From UBA8231 sp964512165 (GTDB taxonomy: Bacteria > Latescibacterota > UBA2968 > UBA8231): a stretch of 28,352 nucleotides of DNA. Within the stretch, counting starts at the first letter, position 1; every line of letters starts with the position of its first letter. The stretch spans positions 1 through 28,352 of the forward strand of contig CAZEHQ010000029.1 of NCBI GenBank assembly GCA_964512165.1, in the 5' to 3' direction. Below the pieces are notes generated by a model. It was not told where the DNA came from and made no database searches. It was given only the letters and a program-made list of their open reading frames with translations. Below are positions 8,231-14,959 of the stretch, piece after piece. The position numbers were made by a program, and so were the translations under genes.

Positions 8231-8451
8231 GACTGCCCCTCGCCGCCGTTGCCGCGGTGGCGGACCAGGATCGCCGCCGGCAGGATCACGCAGTAGCCGG
8301 CCACCAGCAGGATGGGAGCCGCCGTGAGGGACAGGAATCCGTCGACGGGAGGTATGCGCAGCAACACGTAGCCGAGGGCGATGACCGCCAGGCCGACGAG
8401 GAAGAGGATCCAGTTCCGGCGGGTGAAAGGCAGTGCGGGAGGTGGTGACAC
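8227..8451 (-). CDS. Small two-helix membrane protein (DUF3098-like)
   Basis: 74 residues with two hydrophobic helices (about 14-32 and 40-62), an RRNW motif before the first and a basic C-terminal tail. The pattern FxxRNWxLxxxGxxxIxxGY...APIxLVxGYCVxxP resembles the DUF3098 family known mainly from Bacteroidota, as judged from memory of the family. Function is unknown. The start is GTG, 11 bases after rplS. It overlaps the PhyH gene by four bases. Confidence 0.75.
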   Translation of the reverse strand: MSPPPALPFTRRNWILFLVGLAVIALGYVLLRIPPVDGFLSLTAAPILLVAGYCVILPAAILVRHRGNGGEGQS

Positions 8452-8462
8452 GGGGCTCTCCT

Positions 8463-8810
8463 TCAGCGTTTCTCGCGGATGCGGGCGGAGCGTCCCTTGC
8501 GGTTGCGGAGGTAGAACAGGCGAGCCCGGCGCACGCGGCCCTGGCGCAGGCGCTCGATCCTCAGGATGCGCGGCGAGTGCAGGGGGAAGATCCGCTCCAC
8601 CGCCACGCCCTGGCTCACCTTTCGGACGGTGAAGGTCTCGTGGATGCCGCTGCCCTTGCGCTGAATGACGTCTCCCTCGAAGACCTGGGTGCGCTCCTTC
8701 TCGCCCTCGATGACGCGGACGTGGATGCGCAGCGAGTCTCCGGGCAGGAATTCAGGGAGATCGGTGCGCACCTGATCGGCGGTGATCTCCCGCAATATAC
8801 CAGTGTCCAT
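8463..8810 (-). CDS. rplS: 50S ribosomal protein L19
   Basis: 115 residues, the usual length. L19 lies at the 30S-50S interface. Family signature: PEFLPGDSLRIHVRVIEG, then IQRKGSGIHETFTVRK, GVAVERIFPLHSPRI and RRARLFYLRNRKGRSARI. It starts directly at the trmD stop with no spacer and belongs to the ffh-rpsP-rimM-trmD-rplS operon, whose gene order is widely conserved in bacteria. Confidence 0.98.
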   Translation of the reverse strand: MDTGILREITADQVRTDLPEFLPGDSLRIHVRVIEGEKERTQVFEGDVIQRKGSGIHETFTVRKVSQGVAVERIFPLHSPRILRIERLRQGRVRRARLFYLRNRKGRSARIREKR

Positions 8811-9584
8811 TCAAACCCTCTCTCTCTCCAGTGATGGTTGGGACCGGCCGCTGCCGGCCTCTCTCTCCTTTGACCATTCCTCCACCAGCCGCAACTCCCT
8901 GTCGTCCAGGTCCGCCGCGGGCAGCAGCTCGGGCCGGCGTTCGAAGGTGCGGCGCAGAGCCTGACGCCGGCGCCAGGCCTCGACCTCGCCGTGGTCCCCG
9001 CCGAGCAGCTCCTCGGGGACGCGCTGGCCGTCGAACTCGGCGGGCCTCGTGTACCACGGACAGTCGAGGAGCCCGTCGTGAAACGAGTCGGCCATGGCCG
9101 AGCTGAAGTCGCCGAGAACGCCGGGCAGCAGCCGGGTCACGGCATCGATCACCACGAGGGCCGCGGTCTCGCCGCCGGTGAGCACATAGTCGCCGATGGA
9201 CAGCTCGCGGTCGATGAAACGCTCGCGCAGGCGCTCGTCCACGCCCTTGTAGTGGCCGCACAGCAGCACCAGGTGCGGCTGCAGCGACAGCTCCACCGCC
9301 GTCTGCTGCCCGAAGGGCTCGCCGTCGGCGGTGAGGTAGATGCCCAGGCCCCGGCCGAGTTCCAGCTCTTCCCAGCAGGCGGCCACGGGCTCCGGCTTGA
9401 TGAGCATGCCGCCGCCGCCGCCGAAGGGCGCGTCGTCGACGGTGCGGTGCCGGTCGGTGGCCCAGGACCGCAGGTCGTGCACGGCCACCTCCAGGCGGCC
9501 GCCCGCCGCGGCCCGGCCCAGGATGCTCGTCTCCAGAGGCTGGGTGAAGAACCCCGGAAACAGGGTCACCACGTCGATCCTCAC
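8811..9584 (-). CDS. trmD: tRNA (guanine37-N1)-methyltransferase
   Basis: 257 residues. It methylates G37 next to the anticodon and prevents +1 frameshifting. It is a SPOUT-class knot enzyme, normally a dimer. Visible motifs are MRIDVVTLFPGFF, DDAPFGGGGGMLIKPEP, LLCGHYKGVDERL, the knot segment SIGDYVLTGGE, and the C-terminal PWYTRPAEFDGQRVPEELLGGDH. GTG start one base after the rimM stop. The C-terminus has a short Ser/Arg/Glu tail of about 15 residues beyond the usual end. Confidence 0.97.
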   Translation of the reverse strand: MRIDVVTLFPGFFTQPLETSILGRAAAGGRLEVAVHDLRSWATDRHRTVDDAPFGGGGGMLIKPEPVAACWEELELGRGLGIYLTADGEPFGQQTAVELSLQPHLVLLCGHYKGVDERLRERFIDRELSIGDYVLTGGETAALVVIDAVTRLLPGVLGDFSSAMADSFHDGLLDCPWYTRPAEFDGQRVPEELLGGDHGEVEAWRRRQALRRTFERRPELLPAADLDDRELRLVEEWSKEREAGSGRSQPSLERERV

Positions 9585-9585
9585 A

Positions 9586-10155
9586 TCAGCCTCCCGGCTC
9601 CAGCAGCTCCTCGACGCCCCGCACGTCGATCCGACGCCGGTCCACGTCGATGCGGGTCACGAAGTCCCGGACCGCCGGCAGCAGGATCTCGCCGCCGTTC
9701 TCCAGCCGCACCGCGAAGACGTCGCTGGCCGGCATCTCCAGCACCTCGGTCACCTCGCCGAGACAGCGGCCTCGGTCATCCAGGACCCGGCAGCCGATCA
9801 CGTCGAAGACGAAGTAACGGCCCTCGGGAGGCGGGGCGACCTGATCACCGGGGACCGTCAGGTATCCGCCCGTGATCCCCTCCCGCACCTCCTCCGGGGA
9901 GTCGATGCCCGCGAACTTCACAAGCAACCCCACGGGGCCCGGACGGCACGTTTCGACCTGCAACTCGAGATCCGGATGCCCCTCGCGCTCGAGCCGCACC
10001 GAGCGCAGCCCGTCGAACCGGTCGGGATCCCAGGTGAGGGGCTCCACGAGAACCTCGCCGCGGACGCCCCTGGCGCGCCGGGCAAAGCCGACGGCGACGC
10101 GTCCCGGCGCCCGCCCGTCGGCGGCCCTACTCCTCTGCCGGCTCCCCGCCCTCAC
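9586..10155 (-). CDS. rimM: 16S rRNA processing/maturation factor RimM
   Basis: 189 residues. RimM binds S19 and helps mature the 30S head. The N-terminal RimM barrel covers residues about 18-100 (RVAVGFARRARGVRGEVLV, then LLVKFAGIDSPEEV). The C-terminal PRC-barrel-like part covers about 107-185 (YFVFDVIGCRV, LGEVTEVLEMPASDVFAV, LLPAVRDFV). The usual His-Gly of the N-terminal motif is not present. The GTG start used here overlaps the end of rpsP by 29 bases and gives an unconserved 18-residue leader rich in Arg and Ala. No better start is visible closer to the domain. Confidence 0.93.
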   Translation of the reverse strand: MRAGSRQRSRAADGRAPGRVAVGFARRARGVRGEVLVEPLTWDPDRFDGLRSVRLEREGHPDLELQVETCRPGPVGLLVKFAGIDSPEEVREGITGGYLTVPGDQVAPPPEGRYFVFDVIGCRVLDDRGRCLGEVTEVLEMPASDVFAVRLENGGEILLPAVRDFVTRIDVDRRRIDVRGVEELLEPGG

Positions 10156-10552
10156 TCGACGCGGCCTCGGGGGACGCCTCCGTGGCCTCCACGACCGGCG
10201 CGGCCTCCGGGGCCTCCTCCGCCTCGACCGGCGCGGCGGCGCCGAGCTTCTTGCGGCGTTTGGGCTTGTCGGTGGTCAGCGCGCCCTGGCGGTCGACGCC
10301 CTCGAAGCCGCGCCAGCGGGCGAGGATGCCCTTGCTGCGCAGCAGGTCGTGGACCGTGGGGGTCATCTGGGCGCCCTTCTTCAGCCAGTCCACGGCGGCC
10401 TCCTCGTCGACCTCGAAGCGCGCGTGCACGGGGTCGTACGTGCCCAGCTCCTGCAGCGAATGGCCGGAACGGGGGAGGCTGTCCGTCGTGGCGACTATGC
10501 GGTAGAAGGGGCGCTTCCTGCGTCCCATTCTCTTGAGTCGAAGCTTGACCAA
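10127..10552 (-). CDS. rpsP: 30S ribosomal protein S16 with acidic C-terminal extension
   Basis: 141 residues, of which about the first 85-100 are canonical S16 (MVKLRLKRMGRRKRPFYRIV, ELGTYDP, VDWLKKGAQMTPTVHDLLRSKGIL). The remaining roughly 36 residues are an Ala/Glu/Pro-rich, disordered, negatively charged tail. The start is TTG, with an AGGAG site about 12 bases upstream. The 3' end overlaps the rimM start by 29 bases. S16 is an early-binding 30S assembly protein. Similar Ala/Glu tails are known on S16 in several high-GC or Bacteroidota-like lineages. Confidence 0.97.
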   Translation of the reverse strand: MVKLRLKRMGRRKRPFYRIVATTDSLPRSGHSLQELGTYDPVHARFEVDEEAAVDWLKKGAQMTPTVHDLLRSKGILARWRGFEGVDRQGALTTDKPKRRKKLGAAAPVEAEEAPEAAPVVEATEASPEAASSEGGEPAEE

Positions 10553-10595
10553 GTGTCGATGGCTCCTGGAGTAGGTGGTGGGGTTCGGAGTGGAT

Positions 10596-11942
10596 TCAGG
10601 GGGCCGGCATGGACAGGGGCAGGGACCTCCGGCCCCGTCCCTTGCGCCCCGGCCGGCTCATCTGGCGCAGCATCTTCTGCATGGCGTGGAACTGCTTGAC
10701 GAGACGGTTCACGTCCTGGATGGAGGTGCCGCTGCCGCGGGCGATCCGCCGCCGCCGGCTGCCGTTGAGGATCTGCGGACGGCGGCGCTCCTGAAGGGTC
10801 ATGGAGTTGATGATCGCCTCGGTGCGGGTGAAGGCGCCGTCGTCGACGGGGGCCCCCTTCAGCGCCTTGCCGGCGCCGGGGATCATGCCCATCAACTGAT
10901 CCAGCGGCCCCATGCCCCGCACCGCCTGCAGCTGTTCTTGGAAGTCCTCGAAGGTGAAGGCTTCCCTGCTCAGGCGGGCCTCCATGGCCGCGGCCTGCTC
11001 CCGGTCGAAGCTCTGCTCCGCCTTCTCCACCAGGGAGAGCACGTCCCCCATCCCCAGGATGCGGGAGGCGACGCGATCCGGGTGGAAGGGCTCCAGTCCC
11101 TCGAGGGTCTCGCCCGTGCCGACGTAGCGGATCGGCTGCCCGGTGGTCTGGCGGATCGACAGGGCCGCGCCCCCTCGGGCGTCGGAGTCCATCTTGGTCA
11201 GCACCACGCCCTGGAAGGCCAGGCGCTCGTGGAAGCGGCTCGCCGTCTCCACCGCGTCCTGGCCGAGCATGGCGTCGGCGACGAAGAGGATCTCGTGGGG
11301 CTGCACGGCCTCGCGGACGGCCGTCAGCTCGGCCATCATCTCCTCGTCGATGCTCAGGCGGCCGGCGGTGTCGAGGAGGACGATGCTGCGGTTGTTGAGG
11401 CGCGCCTGCTCCACGCCGAGGCGGCAGATCTCCACCGGGTCGTCGGAGCCGGCCTCGCCGGGCCCGAAGACGCCGACGCCGATGCCGGCCCCGAGGGTGC
11501 GCAGCTGCTCGACGGCGGCGGGACGGTAGGTGTCGGCCGCCACCAGGTAGGGGAGGCGCCCCCGCTCCTTGAAGTGGCGGGCGAGCTTGGCGGCCACCGT
11601 GGTCTTGCCGCAGCCCTGCAGACCGACGAGGAGCACCGCCGTCGGCGGCTGCGGCGCCAGCTCCAGCGGCGCGGCGGTGCCTCCGAGAAGGGCGACGAGC
11701 TCCTCGTGGACGACCTTGATCACCTGCTGCCCCGGGCTCAGGCTGCGCAGGACCTCGCGTCCGAGGGCCCGTTCGCGAACCCGGCCGAGGAAGCTCCTGG
11801 CCACCTTGAAGTTGACGTCGGCCTCGAGGAGGGCGCGGCGGATCTCGCGCAGGGACTGGTCGAGGGCCTTCTCGCTGATGCGCCCGTGGCCGCGCAGCTG
11901 GCGGAAGACATCGTCGAAGCGCTCTGTCAGTCTCTCGAACAA
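10596..11942 (-). CDS. ffh: Signal recognition particle protein Ffh
   Basis: 448 residues from the TTG at 11942. It is the SRP GTPase that targets nascent membrane proteins with SRP RNA and FtsY. N-domain residues are about 1-90 and the G-domain about 95-295: P-loop GLQGCGKTT (107-115, with Cys where Ser is usual), ADTYRPAA, DTAGR and TKMDSDARGG. The M-domain follows to the end, with GMGPLDQLMGMIPG and a methionine-rich helix ending FHAMQKMLRQMSR. The start was chosen because LFERLTERF matches the conserved N-terminus. A longer reading frame upstream adds non-family sequence. First gene of the ribosomal operon, 43 bases before rpsP. Confidence 0.96.
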   Translation of the reverse strand: MFERLTERFDDVFRQLRGHGRISEKALDQSLREIRRALLEADVNFKVARSFLGRVRERALGREVLRSLSPGQQVIKVVHEELVALLGGTAAPLELAPQPPTAVLLVGLQGCGKTTVAAKLARHFKERGRLPYLVAADTYRPAAVEQLRTLGAGIGVGVFGPGEAGSDDPVEICRLGVEQARLNNRSIVLLDTAGRLSIDEEMMAELTAVREAVQPHEILFVADAMLGQDAVETASRFHERLAFQGVVLTKMDSDARGGAALSIRQTTGQPIRYVGTGETLEGLEPFHPDRVASRILGMGDVLSLVEKAEQSFDREQAAAMEARLSREAFTFEDFQEQLQAVRGMGPLDQLMGMIPGAGKALKGAPVDDGAFTRTEAIINSMTLQERRRPQILNGSRRRRIARGSGTSIQDVNRLVKQFHAMQKMLRQMSRPGRKGRGRRSLPLSMPAP

Positions 11943-11989
11943 ATCCGGCGCGGCTCCGGGGCTCGTAACCTCTTGGGGCAAAAGGACTA

Positions 11990-11995
11990 AATATA
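11990..11995 (-). promoter_or_regulatory. Possible -10 element for the ffh operon
   Basis: TATATT on the minus strand, about 48 bases upstream of the ffh start, in an AT-rich island within very GC-rich DNA. The -35 position (TGGCGG) is poor, so only the -10 is supported. TATATT also appears in the better promoter upstream of recJ. Confidence 0.4.
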
Positions 11996-12005
11996 GACGG
12001 AGGGG

Positions 12006-12017
12006 GGCGGATCCGCC
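12006..12017. repeat. 12-base perfect palindrome between ffh and the sigma-clamp gene
   Basis: GGCGGATCCGCC is a perfect palindrome. It lies at the -35 side of the candidate ffh promoter and upstream of the divergent sigma-clamp gene, so it could be an operator. It could also be chance in GC-rich DNA. Confidence 0.4.
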
Positions 12018-12046
12018 ACGGCGGGCAGACCGGAGGCAGGGGTATC

Positions 12047-12071
12047 CCGGAAGGGGTCCGGATACTTCCGG
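12047..12071. promoter_or_regulatory. Inverted repeat upstream of the sigma-clamp gene
   Basis: CCGGAAG (12047-12053) and CTTCCGG (12065-12071) are separated by 11 bases and end 21 bases before the GTG at 12093. The spacing, about 18 bases centre to centre, could fit a dimeric regulator. No recognised family box. Confidence 0.35.
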
Positions 12072-12092
12072 CCCCCTGGCGCAACTATCAGG

Positions 12093-13505
12093 GTGACCAT
12101 GGACGGGGACGGTAGAGAGCAGGTGAGGGCCGCGGCCGCCGGCGACGCGGAGGCCTTCGGCCGCCTGGTGGAAGGCCACGCGGGGTGGCTGCGGGCGCGG
12201 ATCGCCTCGAGGCTCGGCTCGCGGGAGACGGCCGAGGATCTCCTGCAGGAGGTCTTCCTGGCGGCCTGGGAGCGGCTGGCGACGCTGCGCGATCCCGGCC
12301 GCTTTCCCGCCTGGCTGGGCTCGATCGCCGACAACCAGGTGCGCATGTGGCAGCGCCGCCGTCTCACGCAGCTCGAACTGCTGGCCCGGTTCGGGCACGA
12401 GACGGTCCCGGCGCCGCCCCCGGCTCCGCGGGAGGAGATCCGCGGTCTTCTGCGGGAGGCCCTGGGGCGGCTCGGCGACGCCCACCGGGAGGTGATCGTC
12501 CACCACTACCTGAAGGGCTACTCCTACCGGCAGACGGCTCTCCTCCTGGACCTCGAGACCGGCACCGTCCGCAGCCGCCTGCAGAAAGCCCGATCACGAC
12601 TTCACAAGGAGATCACCGCCATGCCCGACTCCAGCTTCTCCCAGAGCTACGAGCTGACCGCCTCCGACCTGACCGGACTGCGACACCTGACCCGCTTCCA
12701 GGGCCGGGACCACCGGCGCATCCTGCGGTGCATCTGCCTCGACGCAGGGGGCCGCATGGTGGCCTGCGACGGCGCCCGGATGCTCATCTGGCCGAGCCGG
12801 GGCCTGGCCCCGCTGCCGGCTCCGGTGGTCCTGGAGTCGGTGACGGCGGGGTCGGTCCCCGAGGGGGACGGGGCCACCCTGGTGATCGACGAGGACGAGG
12901 CCACCCTCAACACGGGGGACGGCGCCGGCGTCACCTTCCGCCTCCATCCCGGACCTTACGTGCGCTACGAGGAGGCCGTCGGCCTCCACCCGCCCGGATC
13001 GGTCTCCGTTGTCGCCGACACCGCGGAGCTGATGGCCTGCGTGGAGGAGATCGAGCCGTACCTGAGGCCCCGGCACCGGGCCCAGAGCCGGGGATGGGCC
13101 TACAACCCTCTCGTGGAGATCCACCTGTCGGGGCTGGAGAGCCGGCTGACCCTGCGAACGAGCCGGGACCAGGGATTCGCCCGCGTCGAGGAGGCCGCGC
13201 CGGACCTGGATCGGGAGGGGCCTGAATGGACCCACTCGGTCTCCTGCCCGGTGCAGGTGACGGGCCTGGAGGGGGAGTCCTTCCGGGTGGGAGTCAACCA
13301 CGATCTGCTGAAGGCGATCGCGGCGGCCCTGGGGGACGCGGGGGAGGAGATCCGGATCCGCCCCGGGGAGGGCCGGCTTCCGGCCCTCCACTTCGACGTG
13401 GGGAACGGCGGGGTCCGCGCCCTGCTCATGCCGATGCGCATGGAATCGCGGGAGCCCCGGGAGGGTGCCTCGGCCGCGAGGGCCGAGCGAATCTCTCAAC
13501 CCTGA
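12093..13505 (+). CDS. ECF sigma factor fused to a DnaN-like sliding-clamp module
   Basis: 470 residues in one uninterrupted frame. Residues about 7-173 are an ECF sigma-70 factor: region 2 (GDAEAFGRLVEGH, ETAEDLLQEVFLAAWERL, FPAWLGSIADN) and region 4 (HREVIVHHYLKGYSYRQTA, then GTVRSRLQKARSRL). Residues about 177-448 match domains 2 and 3 of the bacterial beta clamp. In domain 2, GRMVACDGARML resembles the ATDGHRL motif and FRLHPGPYVRYEEAV the ligand-groove strand. In domain 3, SFRVGVNHDLLKAIAAAL resembles the conserved N..YLLDAL helix, and the block ends LLMPMRM where DnaN ends MPMRL. Clamp domain 1 is missing. A 22-residue tail follows. GTG 12093 or ATG 12099 may start it. An internal site (12606-12621) could start the clamp part alone. 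It is divergent from ffh and no anti-sigma gene is adjacent. The fusion is direct observation. A clamp-coupled transcription role is inference. Confidence 0.85.
   Translation: MTMDGDGREQVRAAAAGDAEAFGRLVEGHAGWLRARIASRLGSRETAEDLLQEVFLAAWERLATLRDPGRFPAWLGSIADNQVRMWQRRRLTQLELLARFGHETVPAPPPAPREEIRGLLREALGRLGDAHREVIVHHYLKGYSYRQTALLLDLETGTVRSRLQKARSRLHKEITAMPDSSFSQSYELTASDLTGLRHLTRFQGRDHRRILRCICLDAGGRMVACDGARMLIWPSRGLAPLPAPVVLESVTAGSVPEGDGATLVIDEDEATLNTGDGAGVTFRLHPGPYVRYEEAVGLHPPGSVSVVADTAELMACVEEIEPYLRPRHRAQSRGWAYNPLVEIHLSGLESRLTLRTSRDQGFARVEEAAPDLDREGPEWTHSVSCPVQVTGLEGESFRVGVNHDLLKAIAAALGDAGEEIRIRPGEGRLPALHFDVGNGGVRALLMPMRMESREPREGASAARAERISQP
12606..12623 (+). promoter_or_regulatory. Internal ribosome binding site and ATG at the sigma/clamp junction
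   Basis: AAGGAG at 12606-12611, a 9-base spacer, then ATG at 12621-12623, in frame with the fusion. The ATG falls just after sigma region 4 ends and before the clamp-like block begins. Initiation here would give a free clamp-like protein of 294 residues. The Shine-Dalgarno match is better than that of the upstream start. Confidence 0.5.
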
Positions 13506-13547
13506 GTCGGGCTGCCGAGCGGAGGGTCCGCGGGTCAGGAGCGGCCG

Positions 13548-14207
13548 CTAGCGCTCCGCCCCGCGGATCCGCCGAATGGCCTCGGCCGCGTCGTCGGCGC
13601 CGAAGACGGACGACCCGGCCACCAGCCAGGAGGCCCCCGCGGCGCGGCAGTCGGCGGCGTTGCCGGGGCCGACCCCGCCGTCGATCTCGATGGGGACCTC
13701 GAGGCGGCGCTCGGTCAGGACGGTGCGCAGGGCCCGGACCTTGTCGAGCACCCCGGGCATGAAGGACTGGCCGCCGAAGCCGGGCTCCACGGACATCACC
13801 AGCAACAGGTCGAGGCTCTCCAGATGAGGCAGCAGGGGGTCCACGGGCGTGCCGGGGTTGACGGCCAGTCCGCGGCCGAGGCCCAGGCGCCCGATCTCGG
13901 CCAGCAGCGGGGCGGGGTCGGCTTCGATCTCGACGTGCACCGTGAGCGAGTCGGCTCCGGCGCGGGCGAAAGCCTCGAGGTAGGCCCCGGGGTCGGTGAG
14001 CATCAGGTGCGTGTCGAGGCGCAGGCGCGTGCACCGGCGCACGGCCTCGACCACGGGGATGCCGTAGCTGAGGTTGGGGACGAAGCGGCCGTCCATGATG
14101 TCCAGGTGGAGGAAGTCGGCGCCCGCGGCCTCCACGCGCTCGATCTCGCTCTCGAGGCGGGCGAAGTCGGCGGCCAGGAGGGAGGGGGCCACGGAGACGG
14201 CGCTCAT
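13548..14207 (-). CDS. rpe: Ribulose-phosphate 3-epimerase
   Basis: 219 residues, the usual length. It interconverts ribulose 5-phosphate and xylulose 5-phosphate in the pentose phosphate and Calvin cycles. It is a TIM barrel with metal site and catalytic residues at H34, D36 (FLHLDIMDGRFVPN), THLM and EIDGGV. The phosphate-binding loops VMSVEPGFGGQSF and VAGSSVFG are present. Its ATG overlaps the stop of the PASTA gene (14204-14207). Last gene of the rsmB-PASTA-rpe operon and convergent with the sigma-clamp gene. Confidence 0.97.
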   Translation of the reverse strand: MSAVSVAPSLLAADFARLESEIERVEAAGADFLHLDIMDGRFVPNLSYGIPVVEAVRRCTRLRLDTHLMLTDPGAYLEAFARAGADSLTVHVEIEADPAPLLAEIGRLGLGRGLAVNPGTPVDPLLPHLESLDLLLVMSVEPGFGGQSFMPGVLDKVRALRTVLTERRLEVPIEIDGGVGPGNAADCRAAGASWLVAGSSVFGADDAAEAIRRIRGAER

Positions 14208-14959
14208 CGGGGTTCCTCTCCGGCGTTGGCGGCGGGCGGCGCGCTGACGACCACTTCGACGGCCGTGCGGCGGGTGGCGCGGGAGCCTGCCTCGGGGGTC
14301 TGGGACAGCACCTTTCCGGCCGGTCCGTCCACCGTCCGCCGCCGGATGGTGCCGAGGGTCATCTCGTACTTGCGAAGGCTGTCGGCCACGGCCTCGATCG
14401 GCAGACCCACGACGTCGGGGACCCGCTTCAGGGCGGAAGGGGAGCCGCTGCTCACCACGAGATGCACCGTGGACCCGCGTTCGACCCGCTCGCCGGCCGC
14501 GGGGCGCTGCCGGATGACCACCCCCGAGGGAAAGGTGGTGGAGGAGGCGTACTCGACGGTGCCCCGCCGGAGCTGGCCTCCCTGGATCTTGAGGCCCGCC
14601 TCGCGCTCGCTGCCGCCCGTGACCTCCGGCACCGGGTAGAGCCGCGGACCCCGGCTGACGTCGACGAAGACCCGCCGCGCGCGCTTGATCTCCTCTCCGG
14701 TCCGCGGCGCCTGGTCGACGATGTGGCCGATGGGCGCCGATTCCGAGAACACGCTGTCGCGCAGGGCCAGACGCAGGCCCTCTCCGGCCACCCGCTCCCG
14801 TGCCGCCTCCGCCGTCCCGCCGCGCAGGTCGGGCACGGTGACCATCGGCACCTGGACGATGGCGGGCATGATCAGCTTGTCGAGGGCCGCCAGGAACAGG
14901 AGGGCGGTGCCGCCGGCCACCACCGCGCCCGTCAACAGGGTCCGCAGGAGACGATTCAC
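14204..14959 (-). CDS. Membrane-anchored protein with three PASTA domains
   Basis: 251 residues. One N-terminal transmembrane helix (about 8-30) is followed by three PASTA repeats at about 38-105, 108-173 and 176-243. Each has the usual opening (VTVPDLRGGTAEAA, YPVPEVTGGSEREA, KRVPDVVGLPIEAV) and a closing Gly-x-x-V/I. PASTA domains bind muropeptides or beta-lactams when attached to Ser/Thr kinases or penicillin-binding proteins. Here no kinase or transpeptidase domain is attached, so it is an orphan periplasmic PASTA protein. GTG start overlapping the rsmB stop (GTGA), and stop overlapping the rpe start. A cell-wall sensing or scaffolding role is inferred. Confidence 0.93.
   Translation of the reverse strand: MNRLLRTLLTGAVVAGGTALLFLAALDKLIMPAIVQVPMVTVPDLRGGTAEAARERVAGEGLRLALRDSVFSESAPIGHIVDQAPRTGEEIKRARRVFVDVSRGPRLYPVPEVTGGSEREAGLKIQGGQLRRGTVEYASSTTFPSGVVIRQRPAAGERVERGSTVHLVVSSGSPSALKRVPDVVGLPIEAVADSLRKYEMTLGTIRRRTVDGPAGKVLSQTPEAGSRATRRTAVEVVVSAPPAANAGEEPR

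Noticed and set aside
11943..12506. Extended N-terminus of ffh
   Set aside because: It overlaps the divergent sigma gene and has no Ffh-like sequence. LFERLTERF at the TTG marks the true start.
13538..13557. Hairpin GGAGCG/CGCTCC between the sigma-clamp gene and rpe
   Set aside because: Only 6 pairs, overlapping the rpe 3' end, and no T-tract. Expected by chance at this GC content.
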